Positions 25,812-32,960 of a stretch of DNA of 44,705 bases are shown piece after piece. This stretch comes from Lachnospiraceae bacterium (GTDB taxonomy: Bacteria > Bacillota > Clostridia > Lachnospirales > Lachnospiraceae): contig JAFUJA010000013.1 in the NCBI GenBank assembly GCA_017473905.1, positions 1 to 44,705 on the forward strand, read 5' to 3'. The notes beneath the pieces are model-generated. The model saw nothing but the letters and a program-made list of their open reading frames with translations, was not told the origin of the DNA and made no database searches. The first letter of the stretch is position 1. Each line of letters opens with the position of its first letter. The translations under genes were made by a program, and so were the position numbers.

Positions 25812-26516
25812 ATGGAAGGAAAATACACTTACGAAGATTTTTTAGATATCGTGGCTAAATTACGCAGTGAAGAGGGCTGTCCATGGGACAGGGCACAGAC
25901 CCATGAAAGCTTGCGGCCCTGTATGCTGGAGGAAACCTATGAGTTTTTTGCTTCCCTGCGTATTCTAAAAGAAACCGGTTCCGGAGAAAATATGTGCGAG
26001 GAGCTGGGAGATATGCTTCTGCAGGTGGTAATGCAAAGCCGGATTGCGGAGGAAGAAGGGCTTTTTACCATGGAAGACGTGGTACACGAAATCAGCCGTA
26101 AAATGATACGCCGTCATCCCCATGTTTTTGGCAATGAAACAGTTGCGGGGGCAGGAGAAGTTCCGGGAAACTGGGAAGAAATCAAGCGTAAGGAAAAAGA
26201 AGAAAAAACCTGGATTGCAACCCCGCTTCGGGAAATTCCGGAGGAGCAGCCGGCCTTAACCAGGGCATCCAAGGTTTTAAAAAAGATAAATAAGGTGTAC
26301 GAGCCCATCCCGGATTACGAAAAGTCTTTGGAAGAGATTAAGGCATGTGTTCTCAGGATGGAAGCGAAAGGCGAACAGATTTCACGGGAAGAACTTCATC
26401 GGGAGCTTGCAGGAATTCTCATGGGAGTTTCCGCTATTGCCGCAGAAAAAAGTGTCTATACGGAACAACTCTTAATCGATACGGTTGAAGAGGTTATCAG
26501 AAGCCACGGAGAATAA
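25812..26516 (+). CDS. mazG: Nucleoside triphosphate pyrophosphohydrolase MazG
   Basis: A 234-residue protein with the MazG N-terminal half intact: GCPWDRAQTHESLRPCMLEE, then EETYEF and EELGDMLLQVVMQS with the metal-binding acids, then RRHPHVFG. The C-terminal MazG repeat is weak: where relatives have EE-x-GDL it reads HRELAGILMG, losing the key aspartate, and the protein is somewhat short. It would hydrolyse NTPs and dNTPs to monophosphates, removing faulty nucleotides. It opens the second Bacillus-like block and sits 17 bases after the PEGA gene. Confidence 0.92.
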   Translation: MEGKYTYEDFLDIVAKLRSEEGCPWDRAQTHESLRPCMLEETYEFFASLRILKETGSGENMCEELGDMLLQVVMQSRIAEEEGLFTMEDVVHEISRKMIRRHPHVFGNETVAGAGEVPGNWEEIKRKEKEEKTWIATPLREIPEEQPALTRASKVLKKINKVYEPIPDYEKSLEEIKACVLRMEAKGEQISREELHRELAGILMGVSAIAAEKSVYTEQLLIDTVEEVIRSHGE

Positions 26517-26546
26517 GGAAAACACGGGGGTTTTTGCGAATTTTTC

Positions 26547-26575
26547 TTGACAAAAGAAGTAAAACAAACTATAAC
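26547..26575 (+). promoter_or_regulatory. Promoter of hup
   Basis: Consensus TTGACA at 26547-26552 and TATAAC at 26570-26575 are 17 bases apart. The leader of about 60 bases contains a small hairpin, GCGG with CCGC (26584-26597), and ends in GAGGAGG. Confidence 0.78.
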
Positions 26576-26643
26576 TAGTATAGGCGGCTTTTTCCGCTAT
26601 GATAATGTAGAAAAAAACTCAAAGTAAAGAGGAGGAGTTCATA

Positions 26644-26916
26644 ATGAACAAGACAGAATTTGTTGCAGCTATCGCTGATCAGGCAGGATTATCCAAGAAA
26701 GACGCAGATAAGGCAGTTAAGGCTTTCATCGACGTTGTTTCTTCTGAATTAAAGAAGGGTGAAAAGATTCAGTTAGTTGGTTTCGGTACTTTCGAAGTTT
26801 CCGAAAGAGCAGCTAGAGATGGTAGAAACCCTCTTACCGGCGAGCCTATGAAGATCAAAGCTTCTAAGTCTCCTAAGTTCAAAGCAGGTAAGGCTTTAAA
26901 GGATATGATCAACTAA
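26644..26916 (+). CDS. hup: DNA-binding protein HU
   Basis: A 90-residue protein of exact HU length. MNKTEFVAAIADQAGLSKKD begins it, and the DNA-clasping arm reads GFGTFEVSERAARDGRNPLTGE. It bends and compacts DNA as a dimer. It has its own consensus promoter, a strong ribosome site and a strong terminator, and favoured codons, consistent with an abundant protein. In Bacillus, hbs is not between mazG and rqcP, so its placement here is a local rearrangement. Confidence 0.96.
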   Translation: MNKTEFVAAIADQAGLSKKDADKAVKAFIDVVSSELKKGEKIQLVGFGTFEVSERAARDGRNPLTGEPMKIKASKSPKFKAGKALKDMIN

Positions 26917-26938
26917 TTACTGTTGAAAAGATGATACG

Positions 26939-26969
26939 AAACGAGGGAAAGAAATTTCCCTCGTTTTTT
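26939..26969 (+). terminator. Terminator of hup
   Basis: Arms 26939-26950 and 26955-26966 pair perfectly over 12 bases around GAAA, followed by Ts to 26969. The repeat element begins two bases later. Confidence 0.9.
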
Positions 26970-26970
26970 A

Positions 26971-27156
26971 CTTCATGGGCGAAGCCCATGAAGTACTTAG
27001 AAGATGCGCAGTTCGCGGAAAGGAAGATAGTTGCTTCGCAACACCGCTCACGCGCGAGAATGTGCTGCGCACATTCTTCATGGGCGAAGTCCATGAAGTA
27101 AACTTAGATGCGCAGTTCGCGGAAAGGAAGATAGTTGCTTCGCAACAAGCGAATTA
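26971..27156. repeat. Hairpin-rich intergenic repeat, copy B, partly duplicated
   Basis: Two near-identical units, 26971-27043 and 27076-27147, differ by only a few bases. Each starts with a hairpin, CTTCATGGGC with GCCCATGAAG in the first (GTCCATGAAG in the second), and contains GTTGC-TTC-GCAAC. Between them, 27044-27075 carries the 9-base hairpin AGAATGTGC / GCACATTCT (27057-27077), which is shared exactly with copy A at 16704-16724. The block fills the whole gap between the hup terminator and the lipoprotein start and carries ATG codons in frame with it. Confidence 0.8.
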
Positions 27157-27157
27157 T

Positions 27158-28093
27158 ATGAATAGAAATAACAGAAAATATATCATGGGCGTATGTGCCT
27201 CCTTCCTTCTTGCGCTGTGTCTGGCTGCCTGCGGAAAAGAAGCCGAAGAGCCGGTACGGGAGTTACCCGCATTGCCGGGAATGGAAGATACGGAAGCGGT
27301 TTCCGAGCCGGAAAGTGAGTTGCCTTCTGAGGAACACTCTTATTTTAATCCGGATGGAGAAACTTTGGTAAGCCGTATTCTTGTTCCACAGGGTTTTGAA
27401 CGTCTGCCGGAAGAAGAAGGGAGCTTCGCTGCTTTTGTACGGAATTATCCCCTGAAAGAAGCCGGAAGTCCGGTTCTTTTATATGACGGGCGGGAAAAAG
27501 GAAATCAGTCTGCCCATGTGGGCGTTTTTGCCCTTCCCATAGAGAATCGGGATTTGCAACAATGTGCGGACTCCGTTATGCGCTTTTATGGGGAGTACTA
27601 TTTACAGTCCGGACAGTATGATAAAATTGAATTCCACTTTACCAACGGTTTCCTTGCGGAATATGACAAATGGGTGGAAGGATACCGCATCGCCGTGGAT
27701 GGAAACAACGTATCCTGGGTAAAATCCGCAGAGTATGATGATTCCTACGATAATTTCGTTGATTTCATGAGAATGGTTTTTACTTATGCGGGAACGCTGT
27801 CTATGGATAGTGAAGCAGAGGCGATTGCGCCGGAAGAAATTGCCGTGGGGGATATTTTTATCAAAGGCGGCAGTCCGGGCCATGTGGTAATGGTTGCGGA
27901 TGTATGCGTTGATGAGAAGGGAAACAAAGCATTTCTGCTTGCCCAGGGTTACATGCCGGCCCAGGAATTCCACATTCTGAAAAATCCCCTGCATGAGGAG
28001 AATCCCTGGTACTACCTGTCGGAACTGTCTTACCCGCTGGTAACGCCGGAGTATGTTTTTGAAGAAGGCAGCTGTAAAAGACTTTATCCGTAA
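27158..28093 (+). CDS. DUF4846-family lipoprotein
   Basis: A 311-residue exported protein. The helix MGVCASFLLALCLAACGKE (about residues 10-28) ends in the lipobox LAAC, followed by an acidic linker and the DUF4846 domain (about 60-310), with GFERLPEEEGSFAAFVRNYP and VGDIFIKGGSPGHVVMVADV. The domain's function is unknown. No ribosome site precedes 27158: the repeat abuts the start. A frame open from 26975 inside the repeat could add 61 residues but would bury the signal peptide, so I keep 27158. Confidence 0.82.
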   Translation: MNRNNRKYIMGVCASFLLALCLAACGKEAEEPVRELPALPGMEDTEAVSEPESELPSEEHSYFNPDGETLVSRILVPQGFERLPEEEGSFAAFVRNYPLKEAGSPVLLYDGREKGNQSAHVGVFALPIENRDLQQCADSVMRFYGEYYLQSGQYDKIEFHFTNGFLAEYDKWVEGYRIAVDGNNVSWVKSAEYDDSYDNFVDFMRMVFTYAGTLSMDSEAEAIAPEEIAVGDIFIKGGSPGHVVMVADVCVDEKGNKAFLLAQGYMPAQEFHILKNPLHEENPWYYLSELSYPLVTPEYVFEEGSCKRLYP

Positions 28094-28178
28094 TTTTTAA
28101 TGAGTAATAAAAAACACGGAAGGGTGGAATGCAGGTTTTTACCGATATTGCACCTTCGCAGATAGAAAGGAAAAAAAC

Positions 28179-28418
28179 ATGAGACTTGATAAATATTTAA
28201 AAGTGTCCCGCTTAATCAAGCGTCGCACCATTGCAAACGAAGCCTGTGACGCAGGCCGTGTTACCGTAAATGACAAGGTGGCAAAGGCTTCCCAGGATGT
28301 GAAAGTCGGAGATGTCATTGCCATCCGTTTCGGTGATAAAACCGTAAAGGCAGAAGTTCTTGCGGTACAGGAAACCGTGCGTAAGGAAGATGCTAAGGAC
28401 ATGTTCCGTTATTTATAA
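28179..28418 (+). CDS. rqcP: S4-domain RNA-binding protein RqcP
   Basis: A 79-residue protein that is a single S4 domain: MRLDKYLKVSRLIKRRTIAN then AGRVTVNDKVAKASQDVKVG. In Bacillus the same protein (YabO) holds stalled 50S subunits with RqcH and helps add alanine tails in ribosome quality control. Its place between mazG and yabP matches Bacillus. AGAAAGGA is the ribosome site. Confidence 0.93.
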   Translation: MRLDKYLKVSRLIKRRTIANEACDAGRVTVNDKVAKASQDVKVGDVIAIRFGDKTVKAEVLAVQETVRKEDAKDMFRYL

Positions 28419-28490
28419 AAGAGGGCATATTGTTCCCCTTTCCCGCATAAAATGAAGTAGCCTGTAAAAGGCAGGGAAAGGAGATAACGC

Positions 28491-28787
28491 ATGGAAGGAA
28501 TTAAGCCCGGAGAAAAGCAGGGGCATACCCATAAAATCAATCTGTTAAACAGAAAAAGCTGTGCATTAAACGGGGTCGTGGATGTGCTGGCTTTTGATGT
28601 GAACGAAATCATTCTGGAAACGGAATTAGGGATGTTGATGATAAAAGGTCACGAGCTTCATGTGACAAGGCTTTCCCTGGATAAGGGAGAGGTTGATGTG
28701 GAAGGAAGGGTAGACAGCCTGGCATATTCGGATATTCCTGCATCTTCCGGCAAAAAAGAATCCTTTTTCGGCAGGTTGTTTTCCTGA
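28491..28787 (+). CDS. yabP: Sporulation protein YabP
   Basis: A 98-residue small beta-rich protein. KINLLNRKSCALNGVVDVLA and FDVNEIILETELGMLMIKGH are the YabP hallmark. It is required for spore development in Bacillus and partners YabQ. Its stop codon shares one base with the yabQ start, and AAAGGAG precedes its own start. A forespore or mother-cell promoter is expected in the 70 bases upstream but I could not pick one reliably. Confidence 0.93.
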   Translation: MEGIKPGEKQGHTHKINLLNRKSCALNGVVDVLAFDVNEIILETELGMLMIKGHELHVTRLSLDKGEVDVEGRVDSLAYSDIPASSGKKESFFGRLFS

Positions 28788-29362
28788 TGGAAATCAGCGA
28801 AAGTATTCTGGAGGAAGTGCGGATTTTTACCGGAGCGGTTGCTCTGGGAACTGTTTTTGCCTGGCTTTATGACTGGAATCTGATTCTCCGGAGGGTGTTT
28901 CCCCACGATGAACTGGCCCGCATGATGGAAGACGGCCTGTTCTGGCTTTGCGTGTCCCTATGCAGTGTAAATATTCTGTTTCGCTGGAACCGGGGCGTGC
29001 TGCAGATTTTTATTATTCTTGGTGCTTTGCTTGGAATATTGTTGTATAAAAAATCCATCAGTTGTGTTTACATAAAAATTATGTCGAACATAACACAATA
29101 TGTTGTGGTTTACATAAAACGGGTTACATATATTGTATTAAAACCATTAACACTCCTGAAAAAGCCCGTAAAATCGGGGGTTTCCGCCACAAACCGACTG
29201 GTAAAAATTAGTTACCATAATGTAAAAAATACCTTGACTACCGGCATAAAAAGGTTTACTATAACGTTATGTAAACACAAGGCAAAGGACGCCTTGTACC
29301 AAGAACAAGGATGTAAGTCGGGGGAATACGATGGCAGGAAGAAGGAAAAAGCAGACGCATAA
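28787..29362 (+). CDS. yabQ: Spore cortex biosynthesis protein YabQ
   Basis: A 191-residue membrane protein. Helices near residues 10-27, 43-60 and 68-85 match YabQ, with the charged tail poorly conserved in the family. In Bacillus it is in the forespore outer membrane and is needed for cortex. It overlaps yabP by one base and divIC by 32 bases, so the three genes are tightly coupled. Confidence 0.88.
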   Translation: MEISESILEEVRIFTGAVALGTVFAWLYDWNLILRRVFPHDELARMMEDGLFWLCVSLCSVNILFRWNRGVLQIFIILGALLGILLYKKSISCVYIKIMSNITQYVVVYIKRVTYIVLKPLTLLKKPVKSGVSATNRLVKISYHNVKNTLTTGIKRFTITLCKHKAKDALYQEQGCKSGEYDGRKKEKADA

Positions 29363-29660
29363 CAGACGGGCTGTTTATCGGAAAGTGCAAAGCGAGAAGC
29401 TTTCCATAGCAGTCATCTCCATTGTGCTTATTATTTTCTGCGCGGTTATGGGATTCCAGACCTTAGAGAAAAAGAAGGAGCTGGAAGCATATCAGGCAAA
29501 AGAAGCATATTATCAGGCATTAATCGAAGACGAAAACCTGCGGGCAAAAGAGCTTGCGGAGTTTGAGCAGTATACCAAAACAAAGGCATACGCGGAAGAG
29601 GTTGCAAGAACCAAGCTGGGCCTGGTAAAAGATGGTGAAATTATATTTGTTGCACAGTAA
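29331..29660 (+). CDS. divIC: Septum formation initiator DivIC/FtsB-like
   Basis: A 109-residue bitopic protein: a basic cytoplasmic start, one membrane helix near residues 25-43 (AVISIVLIIFCAVMG), a short coiled coil (EKKKELEAYQAKEAYYQALI) and the family ending in ARTKLGLVKDGEIIFV. It works with FtsL and DivIB at the septum. The start lies inside yabQ (32-base overlap) and a terminator follows the stop, ending this transcription unit. Confidence 0.92.
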   Translation: MAGRRKKQTHNRRAVYRKVQSEKLSIAVISIVLIIFCAVMGFQTLEKKKELEAYQAKEAYYQALIEDENLRAKELAEFEQYTKTKAYAEEVARTKLGLVKDGEIIFVAQ

Positions 29661-29695
29661 AACGCTTTGACGGAATGAGGTCGAAGCGTTTTTTG
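29659..29695 (+). terminator. Terminator after divIC
   Basis: AACGCTT (29661-29667) pairs with AAGCGTT (29684-29690), with GAC/GTC extending inwards past a mismatch, then a T run. It begins at the divIC stop codon. Confidence 0.82.
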
Positions 29696-29759
29696 TCGTT
29701 TAAAATGGCTTTTTTCTTTTTTTACTTCGACAAAAAAATATACCTATCGCTGATAAGAT
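29694..29759 (+). promoter_or_regulatory. Candidate Spo0A-controlled promoter of the spoIIE-like gene
   Basis: TTCGACA at 29726-29732 is a perfect 0A box, and TGTCGTT at 29694-29700 matches six of seven on the other strand. A TCGACA at 29727-29732 could serve as a -35 with TAAGAT at 29754-29759 as the -10, 21 bases apart; the long spacing is the known arrangement at Bacillus spoIIE. The match is by eye. Confidence 0.55.
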
Positions 29760-29809
29760 AAGGCAGGAAAGCTTTTAGGTAAAGTAAACAGCGGAAAGGA
29801 AGACAAGCA

Positions 29810-30958
29810 GTGGAAAAAGGAAAGAAAACGGAGCTTTTGCCCGCATACGGACAAAGACGGATTATGGCGATTGCGGACGCATACAGGGAACTGGCATATT
29901 CCTACGGAAAGGAAACAACGGAAGGCCCCGTAGACCGGCGGGAGGCGTTTTTTCATAAAGGTATGGCGGAGAACCGGAGTATCATGGCGGAGAATTTAAG
30001 GGAAATGGCGGATTCCATGTGTATGGTTGCGAAAGAAAATCTTACCTATCAGGAGCCCTCTCCCAAGAGTAAAAAAGCCCTTGCCCAGGGGTTAAAAAAG
30101 CACGGTATCATTTTGGACAACCTGTTTTTTATGGAAAAAGACGGATCTTTTCAGATGGTGCTGAATATGAAAGCGGGAAGGGACGCAGACTATTCCACGG
30201 AGGATATTGCGGAAGTGTTAAGCGGATTTTTCCGTCGTCCGTTGATTTCGTCCCGGGAGAATATGTTTTTTGTTTCATATGACTATGATATGTATGTGTT
30301 CGAATCTAAGGCACCCTACCGCTTACTTGCGGGACAGGCCTGTGCCACCAAAGCGGGAGAAAAAACTTCGGGAGACAGCAGTTTCATCTATGAGGTCTCC
30401 GGCAGGGAGAAGGTGTGCGCCATTTCCGACGGGGCCGGCTCCGGGGAAGAAGCCTTTGCAGACAGTGAGCTTGCCCTGGAATGGCTGGAAAAATATCTGG
30501 ATTCCGGCTTCTCCTTAGAGCACGGGGCAGAGCTTGTAAATCATTACTTTTTATCCTTAAAAAGAGAACAGAACATGCCCACGCTGGATGCCTGCAGCAT
30601 CAATCTGGAGAAGGGAAGCTTACGTTTTGCGAAGTACGGTGCTTCTCCCAGTTATATAAAAAGAGACGGTTATGTGGAAAAAATCCCCGGTTACGGTTTT
30701 CCTCTGGGATTTGCAAGCGGTAAAAAGGAGCCGGAGACCTGTTGTTATCTGGAAGAGGGTGACTGCCTCATTATGATGTCCGACGGGGTTCTGGAATGCT
30801 TCCGGGAAGAGGCCCTTTTGGTGGAGGCCATCGGTCAGGCGGGACGGCGCAGCCCTTCCGAAGCAGCTTTTTATCTGCTGCAGAAGGCAATTTATGCCTG
30901 CGGAGGTCATATTCGGGATGATATGACAATTCTTTTTGCAACACTGGAGGCAAACTAA
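29810..30958 (+). CDS. SpoIIE-family PP2C phosphatase without membrane domain
   Basis: A 382-residue protein with a GTG start after AAAGGAAG. It has two parts: a helical/regulatory segment to about residue 180, and a PP2C-type phosphatase domain with the metal-binding ISDGAGSGEEA, DACSINLEKG, MMSDGVLE and DDMTIL motifs. Bacillus SpoIIE (about 827 residues) has ten membrane helices and an FtsZ-binding region first; neither is here. Position before tilS, hpt and ftsH is that of spoIIE. It would dephosphorylate SpoIIAA to release sigma-F. Whether the cell has a second, full-length SpoIIE is unknown. Confidence 0.82.
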   Translation: MEKGKKTELLPAYGQRRIMAIADAYRELAYSYGKETTEGPVDRREAFFHKGMAENRSIMAENLREMADSMCMVAKENLTYQEPSPKSKKALAQGLKKHGIILDNLFFMEKDGSFQMVLNMKAGRDADYSTEDIAEVLSGFFRRPLISSRENMFFVSYDYDMYVFESKAPYRLLAGQACATKAGEKTSGDSSFIYEVSGREKVCAISDGAGSGEEAFADSELALEWLEKYLDSGFSLEHGAELVNHYFLSLKREQNMPTLDACSINLEKGSLRFAKYGASPSYIKRDGYVEKIPGYGFPLGFASGKKEPETCCYLEEGDCLIMMSDGVLECFREEALLVEAIGQAGRRSPSEAAFYLLQKAIYACGGHIRDDMTILFATLEAN

Positions 30959-30968
30959 GGGCCTGCAC

Positions 30969-30997
30969 TTGAATTCTTCCCGTAAATTCGATATATT
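30969..30997 (+). promoter_or_regulatory. Candidate promoter for a leaderless tilS transcript
   Basis: TTGAAT at 30969-30974 and TATATT at 30992-30997 are 17 bases apart. The expected start site, about 7 bases after the -10, falls on the ATG of tilS at 31004, and no ribosome site precedes it. Confidence 0.5.
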
Positions 30998-31003
30998 TAG
31001 TGC

Positions 31004-32407
31004 ATGATTGATAAAATTAGGGACTATATGGACAAACAGCATATGGACGTGCAGGGCAGAACCCTGATTGTGGGAGTTTCCGGCGGCGGGGATTCCGTCT
31101 GCCTTTTACACGTATTGCACCGGCTTCAAAGTGAGTTTCATTTGAAGCTGGTTTGTGTGCATATCAATCACATGTTACGGGAAACTGCAGAGCGGGACGA
31201 GGATTTTACCCGGGAATTTGCGGCGAAACTGGACATTCCTTTTTATGTAAAAAAAGCAGATGTAAAAAAACTTGCAACCGAAGAAAAGCTGTCGGAAGAA
31301 GAGGCGGGACGCATGGTGCGCAGAGCCTTTTATGAAGAGGTTTGTGAGAAGGAAAAAGGGGACTATATTGTCCTTGCCCATCATAAAAATGATAATGCGG
31401 AGACAATGCTTTTTCACCTAATACGAGGCACCAATCTAAAAGGAATGGGCGGCATCAGACCTGTGCAGGGGAAGTATTTACGTCCCTTGCTTTGCGTGGA
31501 AAGAAAAGAAATTGAAGCCTATCTGGAGAAGGAGCAGCTCTCTTTTATGGAGGATGAAACCAACAGAGAGGATGCTTATGCAAGAAATGCCATCCGGCAT
31601 CACATGATTCCCAAGGCTGAGGAAATCTGCAGCGCCGCGGTGGAGCATATGGCGGAGGCGGGAGAAAGCTTCCGGGAGACAGAAGAGTATCTGGCAATGC
31701 AGACGGAAGAGGCCTTCAAAGCCTGTGTTAAGGAAGAAACGGATGGTTTGCATTTAAACGGGGAATGCTATGGCAGACTTCATTCCGCAATCGGATCCAG
31801 ACTGATTTATCTGTGTCTGGAGCGAATCGGAGGCAGAAAGGATTTGACCAGAACCCATGTGGAGCTGTGCCGTGCTCTTTTAGACCATCAGACCGGTAAA
31901 AATTTGCATCTTCCCGGTGGAATTACACTGGTAAAAACCTATGACGGTATGGTGTTTTTGTACCCTGAAAAGGAAGCGGAAGAGGGGACGGAGATTCCTG
32001 CCTGTCACGGCAATTCCATTCCGCTGGACGGACTGGGAGTGGCTGTGGGAACCCTTTTAGATGAGTGGCAATTTGCAAATATTCCCAAAAAAACATATAC
32101 GAAATGGTTTGATTATGATAAAATAATTCAATGTCCGGTTTTTCGGAAACGAAGAGACGGAGATTATCTGGTTATCGACGAAAAAGGAAGTAAAAAGTCC
32201 TTAAACCGATACATGATTGATGCCAAAATCCCTTCTTATCAAAGAGAGAAGTTGTGGATACTGGCCTGCGGAAGCCGGGTTATCTGGATTCCGGGATACC
32301 GCATTAGTGAGGATTGCAAAGTCGGACCGGAAAGTAAACGGGTCATACAGTGGGAAGTTAATTCCTTGGAAGCAATGAATAACTTAGGAGGAAACCGGGA
32401 TGAGTGA
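31004..32407 (+). CDS. tilS: tRNA(Ile)-lysidine synthase
   Basis: A 467-residue enzyme. SGGGDS (about residues 25-30) is the PP-loop that binds ATP; LAHHKNDNAETMLFHLIRG and RNAIRHHMIP are the family blocks, and the TilS C-terminal domain ends the protein (KRRDGDYLVIDEKG onward). It converts the wobble C of tRNA-Ile(CAU) to lysidine and is essential in most bacteria. The start at 31004 matches relatives but lacks a ribosome site; an ATG at 31028 has AGGGA upstream but gives a short N-terminus. The stop overlaps hpt by 8 bases. Confidence 0.93.
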   Translation: MIDKIRDYMDKQHMDVQGRTLIVGVSGGGDSVCLLHVLHRLQSEFHLKLVCVHINHMLRETAERDEDFTREFAAKLDIPFYVKKADVKKLATEEKLSEEEAGRMVRRAFYEEVCEKEKGDYIVLAHHKNDNAETMLFHLIRGTNLKGMGGIRPVQGKYLRPLLCVERKEIEAYLEKEQLSFMEDETNREDAYARNAIRHHMIPKAEEICSAAVEHMAEAGESFRETEEYLAMQTEEAFKACVKEETDGLHLNGECYGRLHSAIGSRLIYLCLERIGGRKDLTRTHVELCRALLDHQTGKNLHLPGGITLVKTYDGMVFLYPEKEAEEGTEIPACHGNSIPLDGLGVAVGTLLDEWQFANIPKKTYTKWFDYDKIIQCPVFRKRRDGDYLVIDEKGSKKSLNRYMIDAKIPSYQREKLWILACGSRVIWIPGYRISEDCKVGPESKRVIQWEVNSLEAMNNLGGNRDE

Positions 32408-32930
32408 TAAAATCAAGGTATTATTCAGCGAAGAAACCGTAGATGAGAAAATTCGTGAATTGGGAGAGAAAATCAGTAAAGACTATGAAGGAAAAGAACT
32501 TCATTTAATCTGTGTGTTACGAGGGGGAAGTTTTTTTATGTGTGAGCTTTCCAAGCGCATTACCGTGCCCGTAACCATTGATTTTATGTCTGTGTCCAGC
32601 TATGGTCAGGGAACGACTTCCAGCGGCAATATCAAAATCGTAAAAGATTTGGATGATACCATTACAGGCAAGCATGTACTGGTAGTGGAAGACATTATCG
32701 ATTCCGGCCGTACACTGAGCCATCTTTTAGAATTACTGGAGTCCAGAAGACCGGAGAGCCTTGCGCTTTGCACCCTTCTCGACAAGCCTGACAGAAGAGT
32801 GGTGGAAGTGGACGTAGACTATACGGGATTCGAAATTCCTGATTTGTTTGTCGTAGGATACGGGCTGGATTATGCCCAGAAATACCGCAACCTTCCTTAC
32901 ATCGGTGTTGTGGAGATTGACGAAGAATAA
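32400..32930 (+). CDS. hpt: Hypoxanthine phosphoribosyltransferase
   Basis: A 176-residue purine salvage enzyme. LICVLRGGSFFMCEL is the flexible loop start and VLVVEDIIDSGRTLSHL is the PRPP-binding motif. It makes IMP or GMP from hypoxanthine or guanine. It overlaps tilS by 8 bases and precedes ftsH by 30, the same order as in Bacillus (tilS-hprT-ftsH). AGGAGG lies 8 bases before the start. Confidence 0.95.
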   Translation: MSDKIKVLFSEETVDEKIRELGEKISKDYEGKELHLICVLRGGSFFMCELSKRITVPVTIDFMSVSSYGQGTTSSGNIKIVKDLDDTITGKHVLVVEDIIDSGRTLSHLLELLESRRPESLALCTLLDKPDRRVVEVDVDYTGFEIPDLFVVGYGLDYAQKYRNLPYIGVVEIDEE

Positions 32931-32960
32931 GAAAGTAAAAGAAAGACAGGAGAAACTTAA

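Noticed and set aside
26975-27157. N-terminal extension of the DUF4846 lipoprotein from inside the repeat
   Set aside because: It would place 61 residues before the signal peptide and would be encoded by the duplicated repeat.
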